From: Nocardia cerradoensis NBRC 101014
GTDB taxonomy: Bacteria; Actinomycetota; Actinomycetes; Mycobacteriales; Mycobacteriaceae
Reading direction: 5' to 3'
NCBI RefSeq assembly: GCF_000308535.1
Contig: NZ_BAFW01000199.1
Location: 42,119 to 106,118, forward strand
DNA length: 64,000 nucleotides
How positions within the stretch are numbered: position 1 is the stretch's first letter; the number at the start of each line of letters is the position of its first letter. Below the pieces are notes generated by a model that was given only the letters and a program-made list of their open reading frames with translations, made no database searches and had not been told where the DNA came from. Position numbers and translations under genes: made by a program. This document shows positions 27,520 to 37,724 of this stretch, piece by piece.

Positions 27520-28788
27520 ATGTCTCGCGTGTCGTCACCGACCAAGATCGCCCGCAATCGCCGGGCACGACGTGGTCGGCTGGTCGTCGCCGCGGCATTG
27601 GTCTCGATCGCCGCCACGACGGCCACCGCGGCGGCGGACCCCACCGGCAGCACGGGCGTCCCGGAGGGGCAGGCCTTCTACGACGCACCCGCCGAGGCGA
27701 TCGCCGGACCACACGGCTCGGTGATCCGGGCCCGCAGTATCACCGGAGATCCGGGGCTGCCCGGGGCGCGGAATCTGCTCGTCCTGTACCGCTCGGTGGA
27801 TCTGCAGGGGCATCCGGTGGCGGTCTCGGGAACACTGGCGGTACCCGACGGCACACCGCCGCCGGATGGCTGGCCGCTCATCTCGTGGGCACACGGCACC
27901 ACCGGCGTGGCCGATATCTGCGCACCCTCGCGCGATACCGGCCCCGACTATCCCGCCCACGACTACACCGCGCAGGTGCGCGAGGTGCAGCAGCACTGGC
28001 TCGCGGCCGGATACGCGGTGGCGCAGACCGATTATCAGGGCCTCGGGACGCCGGGTCCGCACGGATATCTGATCGGCGCCACCGAGGCGCGGGCCGTCGC
28101 CGATATGGCGCTGGCCGCGCGGGAACTCGACGCGTCGATCGGTACGCGCTGGGCGGCGATCGGCCACTCCCAGGGCGGCCAGGCGGCGATCTTCACCGAT
28201 GCGCAGGCCCGCGCCTGGGCACCCGGACTGGATCTGCGCGCCGTGGTGGCACTCGCGCCGGCATCGCAGGTGGAATTCGGCATCGGAGCGCAGCGCGTGG
28301 CGAGTACGGTCGGTGCCGGCGAGGCGCTGGCCGGCACGCTCGGCAACTCGAATGCGTTTCTGCCCTTGCTGATTCGCGGCGCGCAGACCGCCGAGAATAT
28401 CGATCCGGCCCGCTTCCTGACGCCGCGCGCACTGAGCCTGCTGCCCGATGCCGACACCGGATGCATCGGCGCCCTGCGCGCCCCGGACAGCTGGGGCGGC
28501 CTCCCGGCGGACGCCGCGTTCAGCCCTCTGGGCGACGCCGCGCCCTTCCTCCGGGTACTGACCGACAACGATCCCAGCACCCTGCGCGTCGACGCGCCGC
28601 TGCTGGTGTTGCAGGGCAGCGCCGACACGACGGTCCCCCCGCGGGCGACCGACGCGATGGTCGCCCGTCTGCGCCTGGCCGATCAGCAGGTCACCTACCG
28701 CACCTACCCCGGCGCGGACCATCGCGGCGTCCTGCAGGCCTCGCTCCCCGACGCCCTCGTCTGGGTCGGCGCGCGCTTCACCTCCTGA
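27520..28788 (+). CDS. Secreted lipase (LIP family)
   Basis: The 422-residue protein starts at ATG 27520 and has an Arg-rich n-region followed by a hydrophobic core ending ATAAADPTG, a typical signal peptide. The alpha/beta-hydrolase core shows SWAHGTTGVADICAPS, DYQGLGTPGPHGYL and the nucleophile GHSQGGQAA; the acid is likely Asp in QGSADTTVPP and the base His in PGADHRG. This is the secretory lipase family widespread in Nocardia and Rhodococcus. It probably releases fatty acids from triacylglycerol outside the cell. Confidence 0.87.
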   Translation: MSRVSSPTKIARNRRARRGRLVVAAALVSIAATTATAAADPTGSTGVPEGQAFYDAPAEAIAGPHGSVIRARSITGDPGLPGARNLLVLYRSVDLQGHPVAVSGTLAVPDGTPPPDGWPLISWAHGTTGVADICAPSRDTGPDYPAHDYTAQVREVQQHWLAAGYAVAQTDYQGLGTPGPHGYLIGATEARAVADMALAARELDASIGTRWAAIGHSQGGQAAIFTDAQARAWAPGLDLRAVVALAPASQVEFGIGAQRVASTVGAGEALAGTLGNSNAFLPLLIRGAQTAENIDPARFLTPRALSLLPDADTGCIGALRAPDSWGGLPADAAFSPLGDAAPFLRVLTDNDPSTLRVDAPLLVLQGSADTTVPPRATDAMVARLRLADQQVTYRTYPGADHRGVLQASLPDALVWVGARFTS

Positions 28789-28840
28789 ACCGTCCCGACG
28801 CGAATTCGGCTCGGCTCCAGCGCATTCGGACACCGACCGA

Positions 28841-28856
28841 GCCGACGGCCGTCGGC
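28841..28856. terminator. Palindrome between convergent lipase and SDR genes
   Basis: GCCGACGGCCGTCGGC is a perfect 16-bp palindrome just before the SDR stop. With no free loop it would form a short hairpin; a terminator role is possible but weakly supported. Confidence 0.35.
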
Positions 28857-28859
28857 GTT

Positions 28860-29657
28860 CTACTCCCCCGCGTACATCTCGCGCATGCTCTTGCCCATGA
28901 GGGCGACGGCCTTCGAGCGGGGCAGTATGCGCGACAGCAGCGTGCCGTTGAAGCGGTTGGCCCGGCCGGGGATCACCGAGGGGCGTCTGCCCAGCGCGGC
29001 CAGGCCGGCGGCGACCACCGGGGCTACCGGCATCACCTTCGGGGAATTGCGGATCGTGCGCGGTTGGTCGGCGCGGTAGCCGGGGGTGTCGGTGGGGCCG
29101 GGCACGACCGCGACGACGTCGACGCCGTGCGGACGCCATTCGTCCCACAGTGATTCGGCCAGATTCAGTGTCAGCGCCTTCGTGCCCGCGTAGGAGGCGT
29201 ACATGGGGGTGCCGAGCAGGCCGGACATGGAGCTGAGCAGGACCACCCCGCCGCGGCCGCGCTCGATCATCGGCGGGACGAAGCGGTGCAGCACGGTCAT
29301 CATCGAGGTCACATTGATATCGATCGTCTTCAGATGCCGTTCCAGCGGGGTGTCCAGCCACATGCCACAGACCGAGAGCCCGGCGTTGTAGACGATCAGG
29401 CCCAGTTCGACGTCGTCGACCAGCAGCGCGACCGATTCCAGCACCTCGGGCGCGGTGATGTCTCCGGTCACCGTCTGGGTGCGGATGCCGTAGCGGTCGG
29501 CCAGATCCGTTGCCAGCGTGTCGAGTTCGTCCTTCTCCAGCGCGACCATGACGAGGTTCAGGCCGCGCTCGGCGAGCTGACGGCAGAATTCGGCCCCCAG
29601 TCCCAGCGCGGCACCGACCACCAACGCCCACGGCCCGTACCGCTGCGGAAAGCTCAT
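28860..29657 (-). CDS. Short-chain dehydrogenase/reductase
   Basis: The 265-residue SDR opens MSFPQRYGPWALVVGAALGLGAEF, a GxxxGxG variant of the nucleotide loop. It keeps YNAG (residue ~90), SSMSG (catalytic Ser region) and YAGTK (catalytic Tyr and Lys). The opening YGPWA and general sequence are close to the SDR at 45897-46721, so the two are paralogues on either side of the mce locus. It is preceded by the P450 on the same strand with a 120-bp gap. Substrate unknown, perhaps a steroid or acyl intermediate. Confidence 0.87.
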   Translation of the reverse strand: MSFPQRYGPWALVVGAALGLGAEFCRQLAERGLNLVMVALEKDELDTLATDLADRYGIRTQTVTGDITAPEVLESVALLVDDVELGLIVYNAGLSVCGMWLDTPLERHLKTIDINVTSMMTVLHRFVPPMIERGRGGVVLLSSMSGLLGTPMYASYAGTKALTLNLAESLWDEWRPHGVDVVAVVPGPTDTPGYRADQPRTIRNSPKVMPVAPVVAAGLAALGRRPSVIPGRANRFNGTLLSRILPRSKAVALMGKSMREMYAGE

Positions 29658-29777
29658 CTGCTGTCTCCTCGACTCCGATCAGAAACGTATGCGAGTCCGA
29701 TCATCGCATCCGGCAGACGAACACGCCTCCGGCGAGGGCAGGCCGGACCTTGCGATCCGCCCTGCGCGACAACGGGT

Positions 29778-30977
29778 TCAGGTGTGAGCGGGCAGACTTT
29801 CCCACCCACGCACCGTCGAGGTCGGCGACAGTCGCGCCTGCGACAGATCGACCTCCCACTCCGGGAACCGCTTCAGGATCTCCTCGACCGCGATGCGTCC
29901 CTCCAGCCGCGCCAGCGCCGAACCCAGGCAGAAGTGGGTGCCGACACTGAACGCCAGATGCGGTTGCGGCGCGCGCAGGATGTCGAAAACGTCTCCGTCC
30001 GGGGCGAAGTGGCGATGGTCGCGGTTCGCCGCGCCGATCAGGAACATCAGCACCGACCCCTCGGGCACCTTCTGCCCGTGGTACTCGACCTCGCGGGTCA
30101 CGTAGCGGCACGTGTGCGGGGCGGGCGATTCGAAGCGCAGCAGTTCCTCGATCGCCTGCGGGATCAGAGCCGGATTCTCGACCAGCAGCCGGCGCTGGTC
30201 GGGATGGTCGGCGAGAACCTTTCCGGCCCAGCCGATCAGGCGCGTGGTGGTCTCGTTCCCGGCGCCGGACACGACATTGACGTACATGAGCAGTTCGTCG
30301 CGGGTGAGGCGGCGCTCGGTGCCCGTCTCGTCGACGAATTCGACGTTGAGCAGTTCGGTCATGATGTCGTCGGAGGGATGTTCGGCGCGCCAGTCGATAT
30401 AGGGGCCGAAGATGTCGCCGGACACCATGCCCTCGGAGGCGGCCCGCATCGGCTTGCCCTCCTCGGTGCGCATCTGCTCGTTGGCGAAATCGCGGATGGC
30501 CTCCTGATCCTCTTCCGGGATGCCGAGCAGCATCCCGATGGTCCGCATAGGCATCCGGGCGCCGATATCGGCGATGAAGTCCAGGCGCCCGGTACCGACC
30601 AGCGGATCGAGACTTTCGGCGCAGAAGTCCCGGACCTTCGATTCCAGCGCCTTGATCTTGCGCGGAGTGAACATCCGCGACAGCAGTTTGCGGTGGATCG
30701 TGTGCACCGGCGGATCCTCGAAAAGCAGGACGCCGGAGGGTATCTCGATATTCGCCTTGATGAGCTCCAAGATGGCGCCGCGGCCGGAGATGAAGGTGTC
30801 CTTGTCGATCAGGCCCGCGTTGACGTCCTCGAATCGGCTCAGCGCGTAGAAGTCGTGTTGCGCGTTGTAGTAGAGCGGCAGCTCGTCGCGCAGACGCTGG
30901 AACATGGGATACGGATCGGCGTTGAGTTCGACGTCGTACGGGTCGTAGTGGACGTCGCCGGCCGTGCTGATGGTCAC
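29778..30977 (-). CDS. Cytochrome P450
   Basis: The 399-residue protein has I-helix GAGNETT, K-helix EELLR and heme loop FSVGTHFCLGSALAR with Cys350. The start MTISTAGDVHYDPYDVELNADPY is typical of the class. Together with the downstream SDR it could form an oxidise-then-dehydrogenate pair. It lies divergent from the Mce-associated genes, 268 bp apart. Redox partners are not encoded nearby. Confidence 0.9.
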   Translation of the reverse strand: MTISTAGDVHYDPYDVELNADPYPMFQRLRDELPLYYNAQHDFYALSRFEDVNAGLIDKDTFISGRGAILELIKANIEIPSGVLLFEDPPVHTIHRKLLSRMFTPRKIKALESKVRDFCAESLDPLVGTGRLDFIADIGARMPMRTIGMLLGIPEEDQEAIRDFANEQMRTEEGKPMRAASEGMVSGDIFGPYIDWRAEHPSDDIMTELLNVEFVDETGTERRLTRDELLMYVNVVSGAGNETTTRLIGWAGKVLADHPDQRRLLVENPALIPQAIEELLRFESPAPHTCRYVTREVEYHGQKVPEGSVLMFLIGAANRDHRHFAPDGDVFDILRAPQPHLAFSVGTHFCLGSALARLEGRIAVEEILKRFPEWEVDLSQARLSPTSTVRGWESLPAHT

Positions 30978-31245
30978 TGGTTCACCCCTTGCGGAAATCT
31001 CCGGAATGCGGCTCGGCCGCGGACAGGCACAGGGGCAGGCGCCTCCGACCTCGCGTCATGGCGCCTCCCGTCACCGTGAGAGAAGAATATTCTCTGCAAT
31101 TGACAATGACAATCCCCGAGGTCACATGCGAATCCGGCAATAACTACAGCCTTCGCCCGTCAACGCAGGTAGAGTACAGTTCTCGTTGCGCGAAAATATT
31201 GTTCTCGCCGATCTGCCCGGCACCGCCCGACGAACGGAGCATGCA

Positions 31246-32226
31246 GTGACGTCCGGAAAACACCCCACGCCGCCGGATACCGGGGACATCTCCGATCGTG
31301 ATCTGCTGCTGGCCGCCGTGGAAGCCGAGGCGGAGGCCGAAGCCGCGGACGCGGTGGCAGCCGCTGCCCGCGCCCGAGCCCGTGCGGCCACCCTGCGCCG
31401 CCGCGCCGAGGCCGCCGCACACCCGAGCGCACCCTCGGATGCGAACGACACGCCGGACAGCGACGACCCTGCTCCCGATACGGAAGGCGACAGTGCCGCT
31501 TCCGGTCGGGACGTCGCGTCGACCCGGCAGCCCGCCCCGAGTGCCGAGCGAACACCGGACGATGCCGCCTCCGCCCCGGAAGGCCCTGCAACCCAATCAC
31601 TTTCCCGACCACGGTCCTCGACGGGCGGTGACGCGGCTACCGAGGCCGACGCGGAATCCGAGGCCGACGCGGAGACCGGCACCGACGCGAAGACCGAGGG
31701 AAGCCGTCGCCGCAAGCGACCGCGACTGGGCGCCGTTCGGCATATCCGGCGGCGCACGGCCGGCGTGGCGGTCGCGGCCATCGTCGTGTGCGCCGGGCTG
31801 GGCAGCAGCGGATACATGATGTGGCGGCATCACGATGTGACCGCGAACCAGCATCGCGAGGCGGAGTTCGTGGCGGCGGCGCGGCAGGGCGTGACCACGC
31901 TGACCTCACTGGATTTCAATCATGCCGCCGATGACGTCAAGCGCGTGCTCGACGATTCCACGGGAAGTTTCCGCAACGATTTCCAGTCGCGCGCCGACGA
32001 TTTCGCCAAGGTGATCCAGCAGTCCAAGGTCGCCACCCAGGGCCGGGTCAACGCCGCCGCGGTGCAGTCGATGACCGACGACTCCGCCGTGGTCCTGGTC
32101 GCAGCGACCTCGGAGGTCACCAATTCCGCAGGCGCCAAACAGGAACCGCGCGCCTGGCGGTTGAGCGTCACCGTGGAGCGCGTCGACGGCCGGCTCAAGA
32201 TGTCGAAAGTGGAGTTCGTCCCATGA
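31246..32226 (+). CDS. Mce-associated membrane protein (first)
   Basis: From GTG 31246 (GGAG upstream) the protein is 326 residues: a long cytoplasmic N-terminus very rich in Ala, Glu, Asp and Arg (a coiled coil around 20-65), a transmembrane helix at about 172-192, and an exported domain of ~125 residues of the SnoaL/NTF2-like Mas type. Mas proteins are usually the last genes of mce operons and stabilise the importer. Here the pair is convergent with mceF rather than co-directional. The stop overlaps the next ATG. Confidence 0.8.
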   Translation: MTSGKHPTPPDTGDISDRDLLLAAVEAEAEAEAADAVAAAARARARAATLRRRAEAAAHPSAPSDANDTPDSDDPAPDTEGDSAASGRDVASTRQPAPSAERTPDDAASAPEGPATQSLSRPRSSTGGDAATEADAESEADAETGTDAKTEGSRRRKRPRLGAVRHIRRRTAGVAVAAIVVCAGLGSSGYMMWRHHDVTANQHREAEFVAAARQGVTTLTSLDFNHAADDVKRVLDDSTGSFRNDFQSRADDFAKVIQQSKVATQGRVNAAAVQSMTDDSAVVLVAATSEVTNSAGAKQEPRAWRLSVTVERVDGRLKMSKVEFVP

Positions 32227-32804
32227 GCACAGCATCCGAATCCGATACCGGCGACTCGACCGGCGAAGCGGCCGGAACACTTTCCCGCCCGCGCGCGGCC
32301 CTGTCCTGGCTGCGCGGCCACCGTGCCGGTGTCGGAGCAGGGGCGCTCGGCGCGCTCACAGTGGCATCCGTCGCGGCGGCGACGGGCCTGTATTTCACCC
32401 AGTACCGGCCCGATCAGCAGACCGACGAGGCGGCGCAGCACGCGGCCACGGCCGCCGCGACCGATGGTTCGGTCGCGATCCTGTCCTACGCTCCCGATAC
32501 CCTGGACCACGATCTCACCACCGCGAAATCCTTCCTGACCGGAGATTTCCTCACCTACTACGGACAGTTCACCCAGCAGGTCGTGGCCCCGGCCGCGAAG
32601 CAGAAGTCGGTGAAAACATCTGCGGCGGTGGTCCGTTCGGCGGTCGAGCAGATCCGTCCGGATTCGGCCGTGGTGCTGGTGTTCATCAACCAGACCACCA
32701 CCACCTCCGACAAACCCGATCCGTCGATGACCTCGAGCAGCGTCAAGGTGTCGCTGTCGCACGTCGGCGGGAAGTGGTTGATCTCCTCGTTCGATCCGGT
32801 CTGA
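32223..32804 (+). CDS. Mce-associated membrane protein (second)
   Basis: The 193-residue protein has one transmembrane helix (about 36-58) after a short charged N-terminus, then a Mas-type exported domain ([28 protein letters not shown]...). It overlaps the upstream gene by ATGA, so the two are translated together and may form a heteromer. It ends 18 bp from the mceF stop on the other strand. Confidence 0.82.
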   Translation: MSTASESDTGDSTGEAAGTLSRPRAALSWLRGHRAGVGAGALGALTVASVAAATGLYFTQYRPDQQTDEAAQHAATAAATDGSVAILSYAPDTLDHDLTTAKSFLTGDFLTYYGQFTQQVVAPAAKQKSVKTSAAVVRSAVEQIRPDSAVVLVFINQTTTTSDKPDPSMTSSSVKVSLSHVGGKWLISSFDPV

Positions 32805-32822
32805 TCGGCGGCGCACTCGAGA

Positions 32823-34331
32823 TCAGTGCGCCACCATATCCTTCCAACTCGCCGGCCGGGCGCCGGCCAGATCGTCGCGCCGATACATCTTTCCGTCCGG
32901 CGCCAGATAGTTCCCGGTGTGCGGGTCGTAGTGCGCGAATCCCAGCGAAGGCTCGGTCCCGGTGCGCGCTGCCGCGGGTGCGTTCAGCCCGGGAATCCTG
33001 GGCAGCTCGATCTGCGGTAGCTGTGGCAACGGGGCCGCCGGCGCGGGAGCGGGTGCGGGTGGATTCCACCGCGAATCCGGCGGGATGCCTTGCGATTCCA
33101 GATTCGGATCGCGCGGATACGGCCCCACCACCGGCTGGTCCGGCGCCACCGGTTCGTACTCCTGGTCGCTGTTGCAGATCTCGGCTGTCGGAGCCCGCTT
33201 ACCCGGTTTGCCGGCACACGGGAAGTTGCGCGCACCGCGGACCGCGACGGGCGAATCCTGTGGCAGCTTGCAGTACAGCCCGTCCGGGGTGTCGATCGTG
33301 GTGGTGTCCGAGGGCGGCCGCCATGCCGACGGCGGCAGGAAGCCGACCGTACACGCCGGCGGATCCGAGACCCCGCTGATGCGGAAGTCGCCGGGGCCCA
33401 ACCCCTGTGCGTTCTTGGTGGGTTGTACCGCCTGCACGATCGAGACCTCGGGCGGCAGCAAGACCAGCACCTGTTCCAGCCCGGCGTGATAGGTGACGCC
33501 CAGCTGCGCGACCGAGGTCAGATTCGACAACAGCACGGGCAGCGTGAGTTTCACCGAATCCAGCAGTGTCGTCGCCTCCCGCGCCGCACCGGGCCCGGTG
33601 TTCAGCAGCGTCCGCATCTGCTCGTCGTCGGTGGCGATCTGTCCCGACACCCCGGCGAGGCTGCGCGCCCAGATCCTGATCGCATCGGCCGAGCGGTCCT
33701 GCGAGTCCATCAGCGGCTCGGCCTTCGCCAGTAGCTCACGGGTGGTGTCGCCGGTCCGGTTCGCATCGGCGGCCACGGTCGCGGCCGAGTTCAGCAGCGA
33801 CTGCAGGTCGTAGCGGGCGCCGTTCACACCGGTGAACACCTCGTCGAGCATGGTGTGCAGCCGGTCTTTCGGGATACTGCCGACGAGGCTGTCGAGTTCG
33901 TCGAGCATCGGTCCCACCGGCTGCGGAACGGTGCTGTCGCGCACGTCGATCACGGATCCATCGTGCAGGTACGGCGGTGCGTCGGTGCGCGGTTGCAGGT
34001 CGACGTACTGCTCGCCCACCGCCGACACACTGCGCACCTGCGCGCGCAGGTCGGCGGGAATCTTGTGCCCGCCGTCGATCGACAGGGTCGCCTTCACCGC
34101 GTCGTCGGTCAGATCGACGGAGGTGACCTTGCCGATCTGGACCCCGCGATAGGTGACGTTGCCGAATCGGTACAGCCCGCCGGAGGTCGGAAGTTCCAGC
34201 GTCACCTTCATGGTGCCGATGCCGGCGAGGGTCGGCAGCCGCATGTACTGCACGGCCATCGACACCATGCCGATGACGGCCAGGATCGAGAAGATCACCA
34301 GCTGCGCTCGGACGAATCGGGTGAGAATCAT
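32823..34331 (-). CDS. mceF: Mce family protein MceF
   Basis: The 502-residue last Mce subunit has an N-terminal transmembrane anchor, the MlaD/Mce domain (about 35-115, PTSGGLYRFGNVTYRGVQIGKV), a long helical region and a Cys- and Pro-rich C-terminal tail (PAPAPAPAAPLPQLPQ) usual for MceF. Mce proteins assemble as a hexameric tube guiding lipid across the periplasm to the YrbE permease. Its start overlaps mceE by ATGA. Confidence 0.92.
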   Translation of the reverse strand: MILTRFVRAQLVIFSILAVIGMVSMAVQYMRLPTLAGIGTMKVTLELPTSGGLYRFGNVTYRGVQIGKVTSVDLTDDAVKATLSIDGGHKIPADLRAQVRSVSAVGEQYVDLQPRTDAPPYLHDGSVIDVRDSTVPQPVGPMLDELDSLVGSIPKDRLHTMLDEVFTGVNGARYDLQSLLNSAATVAADANRTGDTTRELLAKAEPLMDSQDRSADAIRIWARSLAGVSGQIATDDEQMRTLLNTGPGAAREATTLLDSVKLTLPVLLSNLTSVAQLGVTYHAGLEQVLVLLPPEVSIVQAVQPTKNAQGLGPGDFRISGVSDPPACTVGFLPPSAWRPPSDTTTIDTPDGLYCKLPQDSPVAVRGARNFPCAGKPGKRAPTAEICNSDQEYEPVAPDQPVVGPYPRDPNLESQGIPPDSRWNPPAPAPAPAAPLPQLPQIELPRIPGLNAPAAARTGTEPSLGFAHYDPHTGNYLAPDGKMYRRDDLAGARPASWKDMVAH

Positions 34332-35449
34332 CGGCCGCCTCCGTTCGGATCGGGCGGGTTCACCGGTGCACCCAGCGGGTCGTTGGTCTGCTTGCCGTAG
34401 CCGGGGTCGCCGACCATGGCCTGCAGCACGGCATTCGGATCACCCAGAGGCGTGCCGAGCAGCAGTTCGCGCCGCAACCGCGGCACCGTGAGGTCGATGG
34501 TGGCGAACAGATTGACGTAGTCGCCGCGGATGCCGTGGTCGATGCCGTACTGCCCGTAGGGGAACACGGTGAGGAAGGAGACCGCACCGTCGATCTTCGA
34601 CCCCACATCGGCCAATTCCCGCAGCGTCGGTTCGAGGTTGTGCAGATTCGTCAGCAGATCAGCCTGCACCTGCGAGATCACCCCGGTCGCGGTGTCGCTG
34701 AAGGTGCGCAGTTTGTCCAGTGCGGTGGTGATGGTGGGCCGCTCGGTGAGCAGCACCTCTAGCGCGGGCCCGACCCGACGCAACGTGTCGCTGACGGTAT
34801 CGCGTTGCCGGGCAAAGGTTTCCGCCATCCGATTCAGACCGGTCACGGTGGCGAGCAGATTGTCGCGCTGCTGATCCAGCACGGTCATGAACGCGTCCAG
34901 GCGCGGAATCAGGTCGTGGATGGCGCCCTCGCGACCGGAGAACGCGGCGTCGAGATTGTGGATGATGTCGTTGATCTGGCCCATCCCGCCGCCGTTGAGC
35001 ACCACCGACAGCGACGCCAGGGTCTGTTCGGTCGACGGATAGGTCGAGGTCCGGTTCAGCGGCACGGTCGCCCCGGGCTGCAGGCGCCCGCTCGGCGCCT
35101 GTCCGGCCGGCGGATTCAACGCCAGGTGGGTCGAGCCGAGCAGACTGGTCTGCCCGATGGTCGCCGCCACATTCGCGGGTACGACCACATCCGGTTTCAC
35201 CGAGACGTCCACGACGGCGTGCCAGCCGTGCACGGTGATCGACCCGACGCTGCCCACCACCACGTCGTCGATCATGACCGGCGAATTCGACACCAGCGTA
35301 CCGACATTCGCCATTTCGACGTGGTATGTCGCGGCGTCGGAGCCGCGGCCGGGGGCCCCGGGCAGCGGCAGCGAATCCACGCCGCGCCAGCCACATCCGG
35401 TGACGGTGACCAGTGTGCACGCGCACAGAACCAGCAGCCGCGCGATCAT
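34328..35449 (-). CDS. mceE: Mce family lipoprotein MceE (LprK-like)
   Basis: The 373-residue protein starts at ATG 35449, overlapping mceD by ATGA. The signal peptide ends in a lipobox, LVTVTGC, with lipidated Cys19, which identifies the fifth, lipoprotein Mce subunit. The Mce domain follows (about 40-120) and then the coiled-coil region (LNGGGMGQINDIIHNLDAAF). Confidence 0.92.
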   Translation of the reverse strand: MIARLLVLCACTLVTVTGCGWRGVDSLPLPGAPGRGSDAATYHVEMANVGTLVSNSPVMIDDVVVGSVGSITVHGWHAVVDVSVKPDVVVPANVAATIGQTSLLGSTHLALNPPAGQAPSGRLQPGATVPLNRTSTYPSTEQTLASLSVVLNGGGMGQINDIIHNLDAAFSGREGAIHDLIPRLDAFMTVLDQQRDNLLATVTGLNRMAETFARQRDTVSDTLRRVGPALEVLLTERPTITTALDKLRTFSDTATGVISQVQADLLTNLHNLEPTLRELADVGSKIDGAVSFLTVFPYGQYGIDHGIRGDYVNLFATIDLTVPRLRRELLLGTPLGDPNAVLQAMVGDPGYGKQTNDPLGAPVNPPDPNGGGR

Positions 35450-36693
35450 GACGGTGGCCTCCCCCAGGGCTGGAGTAGTTCGGTGACCGACGTCGGCGCC
35501 GACGGGCCGGGTTGCTGTCCGACGATCTTCGGCACCAGATCGGGTTCGCTGTAGATCACGTTGTTCGGATCCGGCGCCGGCCCGGTCGCCGGGCTCACCG
35601 GGAAGGGCAGATAGTTGAAGCTGAGCAGGGGCAGGATCGGGCCCAGATACTGGCGGCACTTCTCCCCCGATTCCGCGGCTGTCGCGTTCTCGATACTCGC
35701 CACCCCGGCGCAGATGAACTGCATCGGATCGGAGAAGTTGTTGAGCTCGAAAACCCCTGCCTCCGTGCCGGTGTCGGGGTTGTAGATGTGATAGAAGTTC
35801 GCGATGCTGTTCGGCGCGATATGCAGCAGATTCTCCAGATCCGCGCGATGATCCACCAGATTCTGGGTCACGTTCGCCAGCCGCTGCACCTGTTCACCGG
35901 CCTTCGCGCGGTTCTCGGAGACGAAGCGCTGGACCTCGCCCACCGCGACCGACAGTTCACGCAGCGCGGCGTCCAGATCGGATTTGCTGTCGTCGACCAC
36001 GCTGGACAGCGTCGCGAGCCGATTCTCGAACTGGACGATCTCGGTACCGCTGCCCTTCAACGCGTCCACGAAGGTCTGCAGATTCTGCAGGATGTCGACG
36101 ATATTGCCGCTGCCGTCGGCCAGGATGCGCCCCACCGCGGACAGCTGGGCCAGCATCTGCCGCAACTTCTCCCCGTTGCCGTCGCTCAATGCTGTGGCGG
36201 TGCTGTCGACGAACCGGCCCATCGAACTGCCCGCGGCGTCGCCGCCGGGACCCAAACCCGTTGCCAGCTTGGTCAATTGGGACTTGATCTCGTCCCATTC
36301 CACCGGCACCGCGGTGCGTTCGACCGGGATCACCGCACCGTCGGCGAGCGTCGGGCCGCTGGTCCGATACGCGGGCGTCAGCTGGACGTAGCGGGCCGCG
36401 ACCAGGCTCTGCGCGACGATCACCGCGCGCGCGTCGGCGGGCACCCGGATATCACGGTCGACGGCGAGCACCATCTCGGTGGTCGTCCCGCGCGGGGTGA
36501 TCGATCGGATGTGCCCCACCTTCACCCCGGCGACACGCACGTCGTCGCCGGGGTAGATGGCGGTCGCGGTGGTGAATATCGCGGTGAAGTGCCTGGGCCC
36601 GAACAGTTCTCGATAACCGATCACGCCGCCGGTCACCACGACCGCGACGATCACCACGGCACCGGCGATCCGGACGATCCATCTCGTACTCAT
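35446..36693 (-). CDS. mceD: Mce family protein MceD
   Basis: The 415-residue protein has a transmembrane anchor (about 8-28), an Mce domain (YPGDDVRVAGVKVGHIRSI) and a helical region, with a Pro-rich C-terminus. The start ATG overlaps the mceC stop by ATGA. It is one of six subunits of the lipid-shuttling tube. Confidence 0.92.
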   Translation of the reverse strand: MSTRWIVRIAGAVVIVAVVVTGGVIGYRELFGPRHFTAIFTTATAIYPGDDVRVAGVKVGHIRSITPRGTTTEMVLAVDRDIRVPADARAVIVAQSLVAARYVQLTPAYRTSGPTLADGAVIPVERTAVPVEWDEIKSQLTKLATGLGPGGDAAGSSMGRFVDSTATALSDGNGEKLRQMLAQLSAVGRILADGSGNIVDILQNLQTFVDALKGSGTEIVQFENRLATLSSVVDDSKSDLDAALRELSVAVGEVQRFVSENRAKAGEQVQRLANVTQNLVDHRADLENLLHIAPNSIANFYHIYNPDTGTEAGVFELNNFSDPMQFICAGVASIENATAAESGEKCRQYLGPILPLLSFNYLPFPVSPATGPAPDPNNVIYSEPDLVPKIVGQQPGPSAPTSVTELLQPWGRPPS

Positions 36694-37724
36694 CGCGGCG
36701 GCTCCGGATGCGGTAGCGGGAACTGGGCCGGCGGGTTCACGCCGAACGCCCGGTCGATGAAGGGCTGAATATCCTGGCCGTCGATGAGATTCGCGACGTA
36801 GGCGTTGTAGAAGCGGCCGCCGGAGACGGCTTCACCCTGTGTCAGTGCGACTTTCGCGTATCCGGGTATGGCCTTGCCGATATTGTCGCGATTCTTCTCG
36901 AGCATCGCGGCGATGGAGTTGAGCCGGTCCAGTGTCGGTCCGAGCGCGGCCTCGTTGTCGGCGACCAGGCCGGACAGTTGCTTCGCGACCGCCGAGGTGT
37001 TGGCGAGCAGGTCGACGATTTCCTGCCGGCGCTGCGCGAGCACGTCGACCAGCGCATTCGCGTTGAGGATCAGGGTGTTCACCTGCTGACTGCGCTGGGC
37101 GAGTACCGAGGTGACCGTGCCCGCGCCGGCCAGCAGCTGCCGCAGCGATTCGTTGCGGCTGTTGATCGTCTTCGACAATTGCGTCAGCCCGTCGAATGCC
37201 GGACCCACCTGCGGTGCGATGTGGTTCAACGTCGAGGACAGCATGTCGAGGGAACGGTTGAGTGAATCGATGTCGATCGCCGAGGTCTTGGTGCTCAGAT
37301 CACCGACGGCGTCGGTCAGCGAATACGGCGAGGAGGTGCGCGACGACGGAATGGTGTCGAGAGAGCGCATCCGGCCGGATCCCGCGGACACGACGGTGAG
37401 ATCGCGCTTACCCAGCAGCGAACTGGTCTTGATGTGGGCCGAACTGTCGGCGCCGAGCCGGATGGTCGAGTCCACCGAGAACACCACCAGCGCATCCCCG
37501 TTGTGCAGCGCCACCTTCTGCACCGTGCCGACCCGCACGCCCGAGACGATCACATCGTCGCCGACGGCGAGCCCGGCCGCCTCGCCGAACAGCGCCTGGT
37601 AGCGCACGGTGGTGCCCCATGCCATGAACTTCTGCGACTGCAGGCCGATCAGGATGACGCACACCATCATCACGATCCCCACCAGCCCGGGACGTAACAG
37701 ATGACCGCCGCGATACTGCAGCAT
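36690..37724 (-). CDS. mceC: Mce family protein MceC
   Basis: From ATG 37724 the protein is 344 residues; its first base is the last base of the mceB TAA (TAATG). It has an N-terminal anchor (GLVGIVMMVCVILIGL), an Mce domain (AVGDDVIVSGVRVGTVQKV) and long helices with Asn/Gln/Leu-rich heptads. Confidence 0.92.
   Translation of the reverse strand: MLQYRGGHLLRPGLVGIVMMVCVILIGLQSQKFMAWGTTVRYQALFGEAAGLAVGDDVIVSGVRVGTVQKVALHNGDALVVFSVDSTIRLGADSSAHIKTSSLLGKRDLTVVSAGSGRMRSLDTIPSSRTSSPYSLTDAVGDLSTKTSAIDIDSLNRSLDMLSSTLNHIAPQVGPAFDGLTQLSKTINSRNESLRQLLAGAGTVTSVLAQRSQQVNTLILNANALVDVLAQRRQEIVDLLANTSAVAKQLSGLVADNEAALGPTLDRLNSIAAMLEKNRDNIGKAIPGYAKVALTQGEAVSGGRFYNAYVANLIDGQDIQPFIDRAFGVNPPAQFPLPHPEPPR

Noticed and set aside
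28841..28856. Palindrome after the lipase as an integration or attachment site
   Set aside because: No tRNA, integrase or repeated copy is nearby; a simple transcription end is more likely.
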